Shown in pieces: positions 14,908 through 25,042 of a stretch of 64,000 bases of DNA. Each line of letters starts with the position of its first letter. The first letter of the stretch is position 1. The notes under the pieces are model-generated. The model had not been told where the DNA came from, made no database searches, and was given only the letters and a program-made list of their open reading frames with translations. The position numbers and the translations under genes were made by a program. Where the stretch lies: the NCBI RefSeq assembly GCF_900114565.1, contig NZ_FOTM01000011.1, positions 1 through 64,000 of the forward strand. Direction: 5' to 3'. Origin of the DNA: Leifsonia sp. CL147 (GTDB lineage: Bacteria; Actinomycetota; Actinomycetes; Actinomycetales; Microbacteriaceae).

Positions 14908-16155
14908 TCACCAGTCGTGCATGGAACCGTCGAGCAGACGGTTCACCGGCAAGTATGCCGCCTGGTACGGGAACGAGTCGGCCAGCACTTGGTCGTAGGA
15001 GACACCGAGTCCCGGATCCTCGCCCGGGATCAGCAGCCCGTCCTCGAAGCGGTAGGAGGGCTGGAAGACGTCGTCGGTCGAGGCGCTGTGCTTCATGTAC
15101 TCCTGGATGCCGAAGTTCGGGATGGCGACGCCGAGGTGCACCGCGGCGGCCAGGCCGACCGGCGACACGTCAGTCGGCCCGTGCACGCCCGACTTGATCT
15201 GGTACACCGCGGCGTAGTCGAAGATGCGTCGCAGGCCGGTGATCCCTCCGGCGTGGGTGACGGGGCTGCGGACGTAGTCGATCAGCTGCTCCTCGAACAG
15301 CTCCCGGTAGTCCCAGATGGTGTTGAACACCTCCCCGATCGCCAGCGGCGTGGTGGTGTGCTCGCGGACGCGGCGCAGCACGGCCTGGTTCTCGGCCGGA
15401 GTCACGTCCTCGAGCCAGAACAGGTCGTACGGCTCGAGCGACTTGCCGAGCTTGGCCGCCTGGATGGGCGTGAGCCGGTGGTGCGCGTCGTGCAGCAGCG
15501 GCAGCTCCGGCCCGAACTCGTTGCGCACCGCCTCGAAGATGCCCGGGATGTGGCGGAGGTACGCGCGCGTGTCCCACTGCTCCTCGACGGGGACGGCACT
15601 GCGCCGTGCCGGCTCGTGGTCGTACCGCGTCGTCACGCCGCCCGCCCCGGCCGTGGCGTTCGCCGACGAGGCGACGCCGTACACGGACGAGAGCCCGGGC
15701 ACGCCGGTCTGGATGCGGATGGCGCGGTAGCCCTGCTCCTGGTGATAGCGGATGGAGTCGAACAGCTCCGGCAGCTCCGCCCCGGAGGCGTGACCGTAGG
15801 TCAGGCAGCCGCGCCGGCTGCGCCCGCCGAGGAGCTGGTAGAGCGGGAGCCCGGCGACCTTCGCCTTGATGTCCCAGAGCGCGGTGTCGACGGCCGCGAT
15901 GGAGGCCATGGTGACGGGTCCGCGGCGCCAGTAGGCGCCGCGGTACAGGTACTGCCAGGTGTCCTCGATCAGGTGCGCGTCCCGGCCGAGGAGCAGCGGG
16001 ACGACGTGCTCGCTGAGGTAGGCGGCGACCGCGAGCTCACGCCCGTTCAGCGTGGCGTCGCCGAGGCCGACCATGCCGTCCTCCGTCGTGATGCGGAGGG
16101 TGACGAAGTTGCGTCCGGGGCTCGATACGAGGACGTCGGCGGCGGTGATTCTCAT
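14908..16155 (-). CDS. manD: D-mannonate dehydratase, enolase superfamily (ManD type)
   Basis: ManD dehydrates D-mannonate to 2-keto-3-deoxygluconate. The 415-residue protein shows [20 protein letters not shown] at the N-terminus, [26 protein letters not shown]-like capping residues and the barrel metal ligands in [15 protein letters not shown] and [17 protein letters not shown] and the final LLDGSMHDW are typical of the RspA/ManD group. Its start overlaps the stop of the upstream fructuronate reductase gene, supporting a shared route. Some members of this group have low activity or act on gluconate; the context favours mannonate. Confidence 0.88.
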   Translation of the reverse strand: MRITAADVLVSSPGRNFVTLRITTEDGMVGLGDATLNGRELAVAAYLSEHVVPLLLGRDAHLIEDTWQYLYRGAYWRRGPVTMASIAAVDTALWDIKAKVAGLPLYQLLGGRSRRGCLTYGHASGAELPELFDSIRYHQEQGYRAIRIQTGVPGLSSVYGVASSANATAGAGGVTTRYDHEPARRSAVPVEEQWDTRAYLRHIPGIFEAVRNEFGPELPLLHDAHHRLTPIQAAKLGKSLEPYDLFWLEDVTPAENQAVLRRVREHTTTPLAIGEVFNTIWDYRELFEEQLIDYVRSPVTHAGGITGLRRIFDYAAVYQIKSGVHGPTDVSPVGLAAAVHLGVAIPNFGIQEYMKHSASTDDVFQPSYRFEDGLLIPGEDPGLGVSYDQVLADSFPYQAAYLPVNRLLDGSMHDW

Positions 16156-17483
16156 GCGGTGGCTCCTGAGGCGAGGTGACGGTGTGACGAGGAAGGTGTG
16201 GCGGAGAGCGCCGCGATCCGGCGCGCCAGCGGGTCGACGAGTCCGGCGGCACGGAGGGGATCGGACGGATCGGGAGCGAGCGCGCTGAGGACGAGGGATG
16301 CGCGCTCGGCGGCATCCCGGGCGTCGCGTAGCCGCTCGGCGAGCGCATCCGCCGCGGGATCGCGCCGCTCCGGCGTCGTCAGGTGGGCCGCCCACGCGGC
16401 CAGGACGCCGAGCTGCGCCTCTCCCGGGCCCCGCCCCGCGGCGAGCCGCGAGCGCAGAGGATCCAGGATGCGCGGGCCGAGCTTCTGCGAACCGTCGGCG
16501 GCGACCTGCGCCAGGCGGTGCTCGATGCGCGCGTTCGCGAAGCGGGCGCGCAGGGCGGCGAGCGCCGCATCCACGGCCGGGGCGTCGAAGGGCAGCTCCG
16601 TGCGCTGCTCCGCCCAGAGCCGTTCGAGCTCGTCGCGGACCGCCGCGTCGGCCAGAGCAGCGGCAACCGTCGGAAGGCCGCGCAGGAGGCCGTGGTAGGC
16701 CAGCAGCGAGTGCCCGGCGTTGAGCAGCCAGAGCTTGCGGCGCTCGAACGGCTCGACGTCGTCGACGAACCGGGCGCCGCCCGCCTCCCACGCGGGCCGT
16801 CCGGCAGGGAACCTCCCGGCCAGCACCCACTCGGTGAACGGCTCGGTCACGACCGGTGCGGCATCGTCCCAGCCGACGGACTGCCGGACGGCCAGGCGGT
16901 CCGCGTCGGTCGTGGCCGGCGTGATGCGGTCCACCATCGTGGAGACGAACGACACGTTCTCCTCGACCCACGCGGCGAGGTCCGAACCGGGATCCGCGAG
17001 CGCGAGGACGGCATCCCGGAGGACCCGGCCGTTGTGCGGCAGGTTGTCGCAGCTCACGACCGCGAGCGCTCCGGCTCCCGCTGCGGAACGAGCGCGGAGA
17101 CCGTCGAGGATGCGTGCCGGCGCGGCGGATCCGGGCCGATAGCCGGCCTCGGTGATCGTCAGGGTCAGCACGGCCACCTCCGGGTCGGCCAGCGTGCCGC
17201 GCCAGGCGTCCGCATCGGCCCCGTCGTGGACCCGGCTGAGCGCGTCGACGGGAGTGAAGGCATCCGCGGCCGGGCCGCGTTCGACCAGCGTGTACACCGC
17301 ATCCTGAGCGGCCAGCACGCGGGCGGCCTCGGGGCTGCGGCCCGTGAACGCGGCGATCCCCCACCCGCCGCCCGCGTCGTTCGCCGCCTGGGTGTACCAG
17401 GCCTGGTGGGAGCGGTGGAACGCGCCGAGCCCGAGATGGGCGACGCGGACGGGATGCCGGTGCCGCCGGGGCGGACCGCTCAC
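16152..17483 (-). CDS. uxuB: fructuronate reductase / mannitol dehydrogenase family
   Basis: This 443-residue NAD(P)-dependent polyol dehydrogenase starts with [19 protein letters not shown], the Rossmann fingerprint of the mannitol/fructuronate dehydrogenase family. [11 protein letters not shown] and the catalytic [16 protein letters not shown] (Lys, Asn, His) follow. It would reduce D-fructuronate to D-mannonate, which fits the mannonate dehydratase gene directly after it and uxaC at 25039. It starts at a GTG whose GTGA overlaps the upstream stop. Mannitol or altronate dehydrogenase activity is an alternative. Confidence 0.85.
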   Translation of the reverse strand: MSGPPRRHRHPVRVAHLGLGAFHRSHQAWYTQAANDAGGGWGIAAFTGRSPEAARVLAAQDAVYTLVERGPAADAFTPVDALSRVHDGADADAWRGTLADPEVAVLTLTITEAGYRPGSAAPARILDGLRARSAAGAGALAVVSCDNLPHNGRVLRDAVLALADPGSDLAAWVEENVSFVSTMVDRITPATTDADRLAVRQSVGWDDAAPVVTEPFTEWVLAGRFPAGRPAWEAGGARFVDDVEPFERRKLWLLNAGHSLLAYHGLLRGLPTVAAALADAAVRDELERLWAEQRTELPFDAPAVDAALAALRARFANARIEHRLAQVAADGSQKLGPRILDPLRSRLAAGRGPGEAQLGVLAAWAAHLTTPERRDPAADALAERLRDARDAAERASLVLSALAPDPSDPLRAAGLVDPLARRIAALSATPSSSHRHLASGATA

Positions 17484-18391
17484 GATGCCACCGCCCGCGC
17501 GCGCTCGGCGCCCGTCCGCGGCTCGGCACCCGTCCGCTGCTCGGCGCTCGTCCGCTCCGCCACCGCCCGCAGGTACGCGAGGTCGTCCGCCGTCCGCTGC
17601 TCCAGCGGCAGCGCGGTCGAGAAGTCCTCGCAGGTCACCCAGCCGTCGTAGCCGAACTCGTGCAGCGCTCGGAAGTACGCCTCCACATCCCCGGTCCCGG
17701 TGCGCAGCGGCGCCCACTCGGACCGCCAGCGCACCGTGCCGTCCTCCTCCGGCTCGCCGGCGACCCACGCGACGTTCTTGACATGGACGTGCGCAAGGTA
17801 GGGACCGAGCAGCTGGAGGGCGGAGAGCGTCCGCTCCTGACCCTCGATGACGAGGTTGCCGAGATCGTGGATGACGCCCACGTGCCGCGGATCGAGCCCC
17901 TCCAGCAGACGCCGGGCGGCCGAGGCGGAGGGCGTGATCGTCTCGTGGTGGAGCTCGACCAGCGCCTTCACCCCGAGCTCCTGGGCGCGAGCGGCCGCGC
18001 GCTCGAGGTCGCGGCGGGCGCCGGCGAAGAGCTCCGGATAGTCGCCCGTGTCGGAGCGCGGCATCGTGACCCGCACCTGACGCGCGCCGAGCTCCGCCGT
18101 CGCGGCGAGCATCCGGTCGACGCCGTCATGGTCGTCGCAGCGGGCGTACCCGCCGAGTCCCGAGAACTCCAGTCCCGACTCCCGCGTGATGCGGGCGATC
18201 TCGGGGAGGGCGTCCTCGAGGCCGGTCAGCGGCCAGGTGGCGCGGTTGCCCGCCCAGAATCCCGGCGTCTGCGCCTGCTGCTGGTCGGTGATCCGCCATT
18301 CGATGCCGTCCCAGCCCTGAGCGGCGAGGATGCGCGCCGCCTCCTCGGGCGACCACTCCGGAGTGGATGCGGTGAAGACCGAGAACTTCAC
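17480..18391 (-). CDS. TIM-barrel sugar isomerase/epimerase, first copy
   Basis: This 303-residue protein starts at a GTG overlapping the previous stop. [31 protein letters not shown] is the first beta-alpha unit of the xylose-isomerase-like (AP endonuclease 2) fold. [22 protein letters not shown] and HVHVKN carry the likely metal ligands Glu, Asp and His. The C-terminus has GAE/TR repeats ([18 protein letters not shown]) unlike the rest. It probably isomerises or epimerises an intermediate of the operon's substrate; which one is not clear. Confidence 0.75.
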   Translation of the reverse strand: MKFSVFTASTPEWSPEEAARILAAQGWDGIEWRITDQQQAQTPGFWAGNRATWPLTGLEDALPEIARITRESGLEFSGLGGYARCDDHDGVDRMLAATAELGARQVRVTMPRSDTGDYPELFAGARRDLERAAARAQELGVKALVELHHETITPSASAARRLLEGLDPRHVGVIHDLGNLVIEGQERTLSALQLLGPYLAHVHVKNVAWVAGEPEEDGTVRWRSEWAPLRTGTGDVEAYFRALHEFGYDGWVTCEDFSTALPLEQRTADDLAYLRAVAERTSAEQRTGAEPRTGAERARAVAS

Positions 18392-19563
18392 GCGGTCACC
18401 CCCGTCGTCACGATGACGTCGTCGAGCGAGCCGTCGAGCACGTCGTCGAGCTGGATGGGCCTCCCGAGCGTCGCAGAGAGATACACGGCCCGGACGACGG
18501 CGAGCGACAGGAACGCGTCCGCCACGGTCACGCCCGGAGCACGACCATTGCGGATCGCCGCGACGACGTCCTCGTACTGGCGCAGGTGCCCCTCCACGAA
18601 GTAGTCCGGCCCGCGGTCGCCGCCGCGCAGCTCGGCGGCCGGGACGAGGTCCGCGGCCCGGTTGCCGGGAGCCTCCGCCGTGCCGAAGTACTCGAGCTGA
18701 TCGTCGTCGATGATGGCCGACCCGCGGTCTCCGTGGACCTGGAGCCGCACCGACAGTCCCGGGTAGGCGGCCGTCGTCGCATGCACGACGGCGAGCGCAC
18801 CGGACGCGAAGCGGACCGTCGCGACCGCGACATCCTCCACCTCGACCCGTTCGTGCGCGAGCAGCGCCGTGCGCGCATCCACCTCGACCGGCCGGCCGAG
18901 GAACCAGACCAGCAGGTCGACGGTGTGGACGCCCTGGTTCATGACGGCGCCGCCGCCGTCGAGCTTCCAGGTGCCGCGCCACTCCCCCGAGTCGTAGTAC
19001 TCCTGGCTCCGCCACCAGGCGACGGAGGCCACTGCGCTGGTCAGCCGGCCGAGCTCGCCCGAGTGCGCGGCGCGCGCCACCACCTGCGACGCCGGATCGA
19101 ACCGGTGCTGGCTGATCACCGAGACGACACGGCCGTCCTGCTCGGCGCGCTGCGAGAGCCGGAGGATCTCGCGGGCGCGGGGAAGGGACACGTCGAGCGG
19201 CTTCTCGATCACCACGTGGGTGCCGGCGGCGAGCGCCGTCTCGGCGAGTGCCACGTGCAGGCCGCTCGGCGTGCAGATCACGACGAGGTCGATGCCGCCC
19301 GCCGCGAGCGCGTCGGAGAGCTCGGCCGAGACGCGCGGCCGCGGCCCGCCGCCGTCCGCCACGATCGTGTCGGCGAGCGACTGGGCGGCCGCGGGCACCG
19401 CATCCACCAGGGCCACGATGGCGAGGCCGGGATGACGCAGGATCGCGCGGGCGTGGTTCAGTCCGATGATGCCGCAGCCGACGATGGCGACGCCCAGCGG
19501 GCCGGTCGTACCCGGGGTGTCGGTCGTACCCGGGGTGGCGGTCGTACCTGAATTATCGGTCAT
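18388..19563 (-). CDS. Gfo/Idh/MocA-family oxidoreductase
   Basis: This 391-residue NAD(P)-dependent sugar or inositol dehydrogenase homologue has the nucleotide-binding motif VAIVGCGIIGLNHARAIL after a 23-residue N-terminal tail of TPGTTD-type repeats (an 18-bp tandem duplication in DNA). HVVIEKPLDVSL contains the EKP catalytic lysine motif, and GVHTVDLLVWFLG the His/Asp pair. It is flanked on both sides by 4-bp overlaps with TIM-barrel isomerase genes, a frequent partnership in oxidation-isomerisation routes for rare sugars. Confidence 0.85.
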   Translation of the reverse strand: MTDNSGTTATPGTTDTPGTTGPLGVAIVGCGIIGLNHARAILRHPGLAIVALVDAVPAAAQSLADTIVADGGGPRPRVSAELSDALAAGGIDLVVICTPSGLHVALAETALAAGTHVVIEKPLDVSLPRAREILRLSQRAEQDGRVVSVISQHRFDPASQVVARAAHSGELGRLTSAVASVAWWRSQEYYDSGEWRGTWKLDGGGAVMNQGVHTVDLLVWFLGRPVEVDARTALLAHERVEVEDVAVATVRFASGALAVVHATTAAYPGLSVRLQVHGDRGSAIIDDDQLEYFGTAEAPGNRAADLVPAAELRGGDRGPDYFVEGHLRQYEDVVAAIRNGRAPGVTVADAFLSLAVVRAVYLSATLGRPIQLDDVLDGSLDDVIVTTGVTA

Positions 19564-20432
19564 GCGAGTTCGACTCCGATCCGGTCGGTTAGCCGGCGGA
19601 ACGCGCGGGCGGCGACCCCGAAGGCCGCCGGGCCCGAGAACCCGCCGAGGGCGTTCACATCCGTGAGGTGGGGCTCCAGCGAGGCGAAGCCGGTGTAGCC
19701 GTCGTCGCGCAGCGCGGTGAGGGTCTCGAGCACCTGGCCGTCGCCCTCCCCCGCCGGCGTCACCTCTCCGGTCGCGCTCCGGGCATCCTTCACCTGCAGG
19801 TACTCCAGGTGCGGCCGCAGCAGCGCGTAGCCGTCGTCGAAGGGATGCGCGACGCCGACCTGGACGAAGTTCGCGCTGTCCCAGGCCAGCCGCAGCGCCG
19901 GCGAGCCGACCGTCTCCACGATGTCGAGGCAGCGCCCGGGAGTGTCGCCGTAGATGTCCTTCTCGTTCTCGTGCAGGAGCACCACGCCGGCGAGCTCGGC
20001 CGCATCGGCCAGGGCCCGCATCCGGACCATCACGTCGTCGCGGATGTCCTCCACGGCCACCCCCTCGCCGCGGAAGAAGGAGAACAGCCGGATGTAGCGC
20101 GTGCCCAGGCGCTCGGCCGCACGGATCGCCCGGCCCAGCCGCTCCACCTCGTGGTCGACCGGGAGGCTCACATCCACCTTGCCGACCGGCGAGGCGATGG
20201 CCGAGACGGCCATCCCGCGCTCCTCGAAGACGGCGGCGAGCGCATCCAGCTGGTCCTCATCCAGGTCCACGATGTTCACGCCCCAGGCGCTCCGCACCTC
20301 GATGCAGCCGGCTCCGAGGGACTGCAGCACCGCGGCCTGCACCGCCGGGTCCGGGTCGATCTCGTCGCCGAACCCCGACAGCGTCCACGTCGTCGTCATC
20401 GTCTCTGCTTCCGTTCCCGTCACGGTCGTCAC
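19560..20432 (-). CDS. TIM-barrel sugar isomerase/epimerase, second copy
   Basis: This 290-residue AP-endonuclease-2-fold protein starts at a GTG with a strong GGAGGAG site 4 nt upstream; an ATG 33 nt further in is possible. LSGFGDEIDPDPAVQ, VLLHENEKDIYGD, RLAWDSANFVQVG and SLEPHL carry the expected metal-binding Glu, Asp and Glu. It is only distantly similar to the other TIM-barrel gene of the operon. It begins 19 bp after the permease gene and its stop overlaps the oxidoreductase start. Confidence 0.75.
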   Translation of the reverse strand: MTTVTGTEAETMTTTWTLSGFGDEIDPDPAVQAAVLQSLGAGCIEVRSAWGVNIVDLDEDQLDALAAVFEERGMAVSAIASPVGKVDVSLPVDHEVERLGRAIRAAERLGTRYIRLFSFFRGEGVAVEDIRDDVMVRMRALADAAELAGVVLLHENEKDIYGDTPGRCLDIVETVGSPALRLAWDSANFVQVGVAHPFDDGYALLRPHLEYLQVKDARSATGEVTPAGEGDGQVLETLTALRDDGYTGFASLEPHLTDVNALGGFSGPAAFGVAARAFRRLTDRIGVELA

Positions 20433-20451
20433 CGAACTCCTCCACTCGACG

Positions 20452-21375
20452 TCATTTCACTCCTCCGCTGGTCAGGCCGCCCACCAGATACCGCTGGAAG
20501 ACGAGGTACAGCACCACCACCGGCAGCGCACAGATGAGGGATGCGGCCATCATCTGCCCGTAGAGCGGGACGGCGCCTCCCTCCTGCGTCGCTCCGAACA
20601 CCTGCAGGGCGACCGCCGCCGTCCGCGAGTCGGGGTTCGTGAGCACCGACGCGAAGAGCACGTCGTTCCAGCCCAGCAGGAACGCGAAGATCCCCGAGAC
20701 GACGATCCCCGGCCACGACAGCGGCATGATGATCCGGGTGAGGATGCGCCACGAGGACGCGCCGTCGATGCGGGCCGCCTCCTCCAGCGCCTTCGGCAGC
20801 CCGCGCAGGTACGTCACCATCACCCAGGTCGAGAACGGCAGCGCGAACGTCAGGTAGGTGAGGAACACCGCCCAGCGCGTGCCGATGATCTGGATGCCGA
20901 GCAGGCTCGCCGTCGACGAGAACAGCACGAAGACGGGCAGCAGCATCAGCGTGCCGGGGATGGACTGCAGCCCGAGCAGCGCACGCAGGAAGGTCAGCCG
21001 GCCGCGGAACTCGTGCCGCACCAGCACGTACGCCGTGGCGAGCGCCACGAAGGCGCAGACGATCGCGACCGAGCCGGAGATGAGCACGCTGTTCGCGAGC
21101 CCCGTGCCGAGGTCGACCGTCGTCCAGACCTTCAGGTAGTTGTCCAGGTGCAGTTCGGCAGGGAAGAACGCGCCGCCCGCGACCGAGACATCCGAGTTCA
21201 CCGACGCGAACAGCATGTAGAGCACCGGCCCGAGCACGATCACCAGCAGGACGGCGATCACCACGACCAGCAGCGGGCGCGGGAGCAGGCGGTGCACGTC
21301 GGAGCTGACCGGGCGGGTGCCGGAGGTCCGGGCGGCCGGGCGGCGCGTGGCGGTGCGCGAGGTCGTGGCGGTCAT
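20452..21375 (-). CDS. ABC sugar transporter permease, MalG-like
   Basis: This 307-residue inner-membrane permease has six hydrophobic segments. The EAA loop is seen as YLRGLPKALEEAARIDGASSWRILTRIIMPLSWPG, cut here to its key EEAARIDGAS. The ATG at 21375 overlaps the stop of the partner permease. Members of the CUT1 family take up oligosaccharides or monosaccharides with a lipoprotein and a shared ATPase. No ATPase gene is in this operon, so a common MsiK-type ATPase elsewhere is likely. Confidence 0.9.
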   Translation of the reverse strand: MTATTSRTATRRPAARTSGTRPVSSDVHRLLPRPLLVVVIAVLLVIVLGPVLYMLFASVNSDVSVAGGAFFPAELHLDNYLKVWTTVDLGTGLANSVLISGSVAIVCAFVALATAYVLVRHEFRGRLTFLRALLGLQSIPGTLMLLPVFVLFSSTASLLGIQIIGTRWAVFLTYLTFALPFSTWVMVTYLRGLPKALEEAARIDGASSWRILTRIIMPLSWPGIVVSGIFAFLLGWNDVLFASVLTNPDSRTAAVALQVFGATQEGGAVPLYGQMMAASLICALPVVVLYLVFQRYLVGGLTSGGVK

Positions 21376-22361
21376 CGCTGCTCCTCCTCTCCGGAGTCGA
21401 GCTTCACGGCCCGCAGGTACACGAACAGCGGGATCGCGATGAGCACCAGCGAGCAGATCGCCATGGCGGCGCTCAGCCCGAACCGGAAGCTCTGGAAACT
21501 GGTGGTGTAGGTGAGCACCGGCAGCACATCCACATCCTGCGGCGCCGGGATGCCGAACAGCACGAACGGCAGAGTGAACGCGTTGATGTTGTGCAGGAAC
21601 GCGATGATCAGCGCGAGCAGGATCGGCCCGCGCAGGTACGGCAGGACGACGTACCGCAGCTTGATCCACCAGGTCGCGCCGTCGATGGCGCACGCCTCGT
21701 GGACCTCAGGGTCGACGGACTGCAGGCCGGCGACGACCAGCAGGTAGAAGAACGGCCAGGACGTCCAGATCTGCACGATGATCAGCGTCCAGTAGCTGAG
21801 CGGCCCGTTCAGCCAGAGGCCGGGATTGACGCCCAGGCCGCCGAGCATCCCGTCCACCACGCCGCCCGGCTGCAGCATCGTGCGCCACAGCGTCCCGACG
21901 ACGAAGGCCGGGAGCACGTACGGGATGAGGAACAGCGAGCGCACCAGCGCCCGGCCGCGGAAGCGGTTCTGGGTGGCCAGTGCCGCCGCGACCCCCACCG
22001 GCAGGGTGATGACCGAGGCGATCGCGGCGAACGAGACGCTGATCCCGATCGAGCGCAGCAGCGGGGACGAGGTGACCGCTTCCACGTAGTTGCCGAAGGC
22101 GATGAACGGCGCCTGCAGCCAGCTCTGCAGGGTGTACTGGTCGAGGTCGAGCGTCGACATGACGACCGCCACGACCAGGGGGACCAGGATGATGACGACC
22201 ATGAGGATGCCGCCGGGCAGCAGCATCCAGAGCGGTCGGTTGCGGGTGTCCAGTCTCCGGCGCCGGGCGGGCCGGCCCGGGCGGCCCGAGGGCGCGTCCT
22301 GCGCCCCCGGTCCGCCCGCCGCTGCGGCGCCCCGCGGCGCAGCGAGAGTCGTCTCGGTCAT
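21372..22361 (-). CDS. ABC sugar transporter permease, MalF-like
   Basis: This 329-residue permease has a basic, Gly/Pro-rich cytosolic N-terminus of about 40 residues, then about six membrane segments. The EAA loop motif is EVHEACAIDGATWWIKLRY. It forms the transmembrane heterodimer with the next gene, with which it overlaps by 4 bp, and starts 10 bp after the binding-protein gene. Confidence 0.9.
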   Translation of the reverse strand: MTETTLAAPRGAAAAGGPGAQDAPSGRPGRPARRRRLDTRNRPLWMLLPGGILMVVIILVPLVVAVVMSTLDLDQYTLQSWLQAPFIAFGNYVEAVTSSPLLRSIGISVSFAAIASVITLPVGVAAALATQNRFRGRALVRSLFLIPYVLPAFVVGTLWRTMLQPGGVVDGMLGGLGVNPGLWLNGPLSYWTLIIVQIWTSWPFFYLLVVAGLQSVDPEVHEACAIDGATWWIKLRYVVLPYLRGPILLALIIAFLHNINAFTLPFVLFGIPAPQDVDVLPVLTYTTSFQSFRFGLSAAMAICSLVLIAIPLFVYLRAVKLDSGEEEQR

Positions 22362-22371
22362 CGCCAGCTCG

Positions 22372-23733
22372 TCACTTGGACTTGTTCAGTGCCGCTTGGG
22401 CGGCATCCTGAGCGGTCTTCAGCTTGGCCTCGAGGTCGGAGGCCGACACGCCTCCACTGGAGAGCCCGGGGATGGACTGCACCACCACGTTCACCAGGGC
22501 CAGCTGCGTGTCGCCCCAGGCGCCGGTGAACGGCGTTCCGTACGCCTTCGTCCCGGCGTCGAGGATCGGGGTGAGGAGCTGGTTGCCCTCTTCGATCTTC
22601 TTGGCCGCCGCCGCGTTGGTCGGGAGGTCGCCGAAGGTCTTGGTGTAGGCCACCTGGTTGTCCTCGCTGGTGAGCATGTTGATCAGCGCGAAGGCGAGGT
22701 CCTGGTTCTTCGAGTACTTGGCGACGACCATGTTGTCGCCGGAGATGATGGTGGCCGCTGCCTTGCCGTCGCTCGGGAGCTTGGTGGCGCCCGGCGGGAC
22801 GGTCGGCATCACCGCATAGGCGTACTTGCCCGCCATCGGAGAGGCGTCCAGGCTCACCTGCGAGGACGAGGACACCATCGGCAGGAACGCGGCCTTGCCC
22901 TGCGCGAAGGCGGCGACGGCCTGCGCGTTCTTCCAGCCGATCGCGGCCGGGTCGACCACCTTGTCGGAGGTGAGCCAGCCGAAGTAGGTCTGGTAGGCCT
23001 TCTTCACGGCCGCGTCGTCGATGGTCGCCTTCTTGGACTTCGCATCCAGGATGGTGTTGCCCTGCTGCATCGCCATGGTCCAGATGAACTTCCACGGGTC
23101 GTACCCGTCGGCGTAGGCGATCGCCATGCCGTGGACACCGCCGGTGGTGAGCTTCTTCGCCTGCGCGAGCAGGCCATCCCAGGTGGTGGCGGGCTTGTCG
23201 ATGCCCGCGGCCGCCAGCAGGTCCTTGTTGTATGCCATCACGAACGGCCGGCTGAGGAACGGGATGCCCACCTCGTCCTTCTGGTCCGGGCCCGAGATGC
23301 CGAGCGTCGCCGGGACGAACCGGTCGCGGCCGCCGAGCTTCTTCCAGTCGTCGTCCGTCAGCTTCACGAATGCGCCGGTGGAGTACGCGGTCGGGGTGAA
23401 CGTCGTGCCCAGGTCGTAGATGTCCGGGCCCTGGCCGCTGAGCACCGAGGTCTGGATCTTGGTGAGCTCGTCGTTCGCCGAGGCGAAGGTCTCGAACTTG
23501 ACCGTGGCTCCCGTCTTCTTCTGGAACTGCGCCGAGACGTCCTGGAACCATTTCTGCTGCTGGGTCGGATAGAGGGCGTTGGCGGCGATCATGACGTCGA
23601 GCGTCTTCCCCTTGCCGTCGACCGCTCCTCCGGAGCTCGTGCTGCTGCTGCTGCCTGCGCCGGAGCATCCGGTCAGGGCGAGGCCGAGGGCTGCCAGCCC
23701 CGCGACCGCACCGAGTGCGAGTCGTGATCTCAT
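22372..23733 (-). CDS. extracellular sugar-binding lipoprotein of ABC transporter
   Basis: This 453-residue CUT1 family solute-binding protein has a lipoprotein signal peptide with lipobox LTGC (Cys at about 23), then a Ser/Gly linker and the two-lobed binding fold. AAAGIDKPATTWDGLLAQAKKL and a C-terminal region rich in ALNKSK are typical. The ATG at 23733 has AAGGAG upstream. It is the first gene of the leftward operon and is divergent from the LacI gene, so it sets the substrate range of the locus. The neighbouring enzymes suggest an uronate or glucuronide. Confidence 0.92.
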   Translation of the reverse strand: MRSRLALGAVAGLAALGLALTGCSGAGSSSSTSSGGAVDGKGKTLDVMIAANALYPTQQQKWFQDVSAQFQKKTGATVKFETFASANDELTKIQTSVLSGQGPDIYDLGTTFTPTAYSTGAFVKLTDDDWKKLGGRDRFVPATLGISGPDQKDEVGIPFLSRPFVMAYNKDLLAAAGIDKPATTWDGLLAQAKKLTTGGVHGMAIAYADGYDPWKFIWTMAMQQGNTILDAKSKKATIDDAAVKKAYQTYFGWLTSDKVVDPAAIGWKNAQAVAAFAQGKAAFLPMVSSSSQVSLDASPMAGKYAYAVMPTVPPGATKLPSDGKAAATIISGDNMVVAKYSKNQDLAFALINMLTSEDNQVAYTKTFGDLPTNAAAAKKIEEGNQLLTPILDAGTKAYGTPFTGAWGDTQLALVNVVVQSIPGLSSGGVSASDLEAKLKTAQDAAQAALNKSK

Positions 23734-23796
23734 CGTGGCTCTCCTTCGAGTCGGGATGTGGCGTGCGCCCCACCTGTCCAGGGGAGGCTGGGGCCG

Positions 23797-23834
23797 ACTC
23801 TAGAAGAGACGGCAAACCGGGTGCAAGCGATTGC
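23797..23834 (-). promoter_or_regulatory. uronate operon promoter with LacI-type operator
   Basis: On the minus strand TTGCAC (rc of 23821-23826) and TAGAGT (rc of 23797-23802) form a promoter with an 18-bp spacer. The palindrome GCAAGCGATTGC (23823-23834), with the central CG typical of LacI-family sites, overlaps the -35 box. A further TTGCCAAAAATTGCCA direct repeat lies immediately to the right. The local regulator would block initiation here and could also repress its own gene. Confidence 0.65.
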
Positions 23835-23866
23835 CAAAAATTGCCATGCTGTGCTGTGATGGCCTC

Positions 23867-25042
23867 ATGAGCTCCCTCAGCGGCGCCGCAGCGAAGCGGC
23901 CGGCGACCCTCGCGGATGTGGCAGCGGCCAGCGGGGTCGCCACCTCGACGGTGTCGCGTGCCCTCTCCGATCCCGGCCGGGTGAACGCTGCGACGCGTGC
24001 CCGCATCGAGAAGGCGGCGAGGGAGCTCGAGTACGTCCCCAACTCGCAGGCACGCGCGCTGACCAGCGGGCGCACCCGCGCCATCGCCGTGCTCGTCTCC
24101 GATGTGACCAACCCGTTCTACTTCGGCATCATCCGGGGCACGCAGCACCAGCTCAAGGCGGCCGGCTACACGCAGCTGCTCGTGGACACCGAGGAGTCCG
24201 ACGAGCTCGAGGACGGGATGCTGCACAAGCTCCGCCGCTCGTTCGACGGCGCCATCCTGGCCGCGTCCCGGCTCACGGATCGCCGGCTGACGGCGCTCGC
24301 CCAGGAGATGCCGCTGGTCGCCATCAACCGGCAGACCCGGGGCGTCGCCAGCGTCTTCATCGACACGCCGAACGGCGTCGAGCAGGCCGTCGGGCACCTG
24401 GTGTCCCTCGGTCACCGGGACATCGCGTACGTCGCGGGACCGGAGACCTCCTGGTCGAACGAGCGGCGCTGGCGCGCCTTCCTCCGCGCCTCCGGCGAGC
24501 ACGGCGTCTCCGCCCGGCGGATCGGCCCGTTCGCACCGCGCAAGTACGCGGGCGCCGCTGCCGCCGACGCGGTCCTCAACGCGGGAGTGACGGCGTGCGT
24601 CGCGTTCAACGACCTGCTGGCGATCGGGATGCTCGGGCGATTCCGGGAACGCGGAGTCCGCGTGCCGGAGGACGTCAGCATCGTCGGCTGCGACGACATC
24701 TTCGGCGCCGACTTCTGCAACCCGCCGCTGACCACCCTGACGGCGCCGATCGAGCAGGCGGGACGGACGGCCGTCAGTATCCTGCTCTCGCGGCTGGATG
24801 GGGGGCACGCGCCGCTCGTGCGCAGCGGCACGACGCTGCCGACCCACCTGACGGTCCGCGACTCCACGGGGCCGGCGCCGGCCGGGGGGCGGGCGGCCTC
24901 CCCGTTGCCGACGGCGGCCTCCCTGTTGCCGACGGCGGCCTCCCCGTTGCCGTCGGCGGCCTCCCCGACCTCGCCGTCCTCCCCGACCTCGCCGATCTCG
25001 CCGTCCTCCCCGGCCGACCGAACGGAGCCAGAAGCCCGATGA
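23867..25042 (+). CDS. LacI-family transcriptional regulator
   Basis: This 391-residue repressor starts at the ATG at 23867. TLADVAAASGVATSTVSRALSD is the N-terminal helix-turn-helix, followed by the hinge helix VPNSQARAL and a periplasmic-binding-like effector domain to about residue 340. The last 50 residues are a low-complexity tail of SPLPTAAS and SPTSP repeats, absent from typical LacI proteins, arising from 18-21 bp tandem duplications. It is divergent from the transport operon and its stop overlaps the uxaC start, so regulator and isomerase are co-expressed. Confidence 0.9.
   Translation: MSSLSGAAAKRPATLADVAAASGVATSTVSRALSDPGRVNAATRARIEKAARELEYVPNSQARALTSGRTRAIAVLVSDVTNPFYFGIIRGTQHQLKAAGYTQLLVDTEESDELEDGMLHKLRRSFDGAILAASRLTDRRLTALAQEMPLVAINRQTRGVASVFIDTPNGVEQAVGHLVSLGHRDIAYVAGPETSWSNERRWRAFLRASGEHGVSARRIGPFAPRKYAGAAAADAVLNAGVTACVAFNDLLAIGMLGRFRERGVRVPEDVSIVGCDDIFGADFCNPPLTTLTAPIEQAGRTAVSILLSRLDGGHAPLVRSGTTLPTHLTVRDSTGPAPAGGRAASPLPTAASLLPTAASPLPSAASPTSPSSPTSPISPSSPADRTEPEAR

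Noticed and set aside
23823-23836. CcpA-type cre site
   Set aside because: The core is similar, but the last positions do not fit the cre consensus and a LacI-family gene is adjacent; CcpA is not an actinobacterial regulator.
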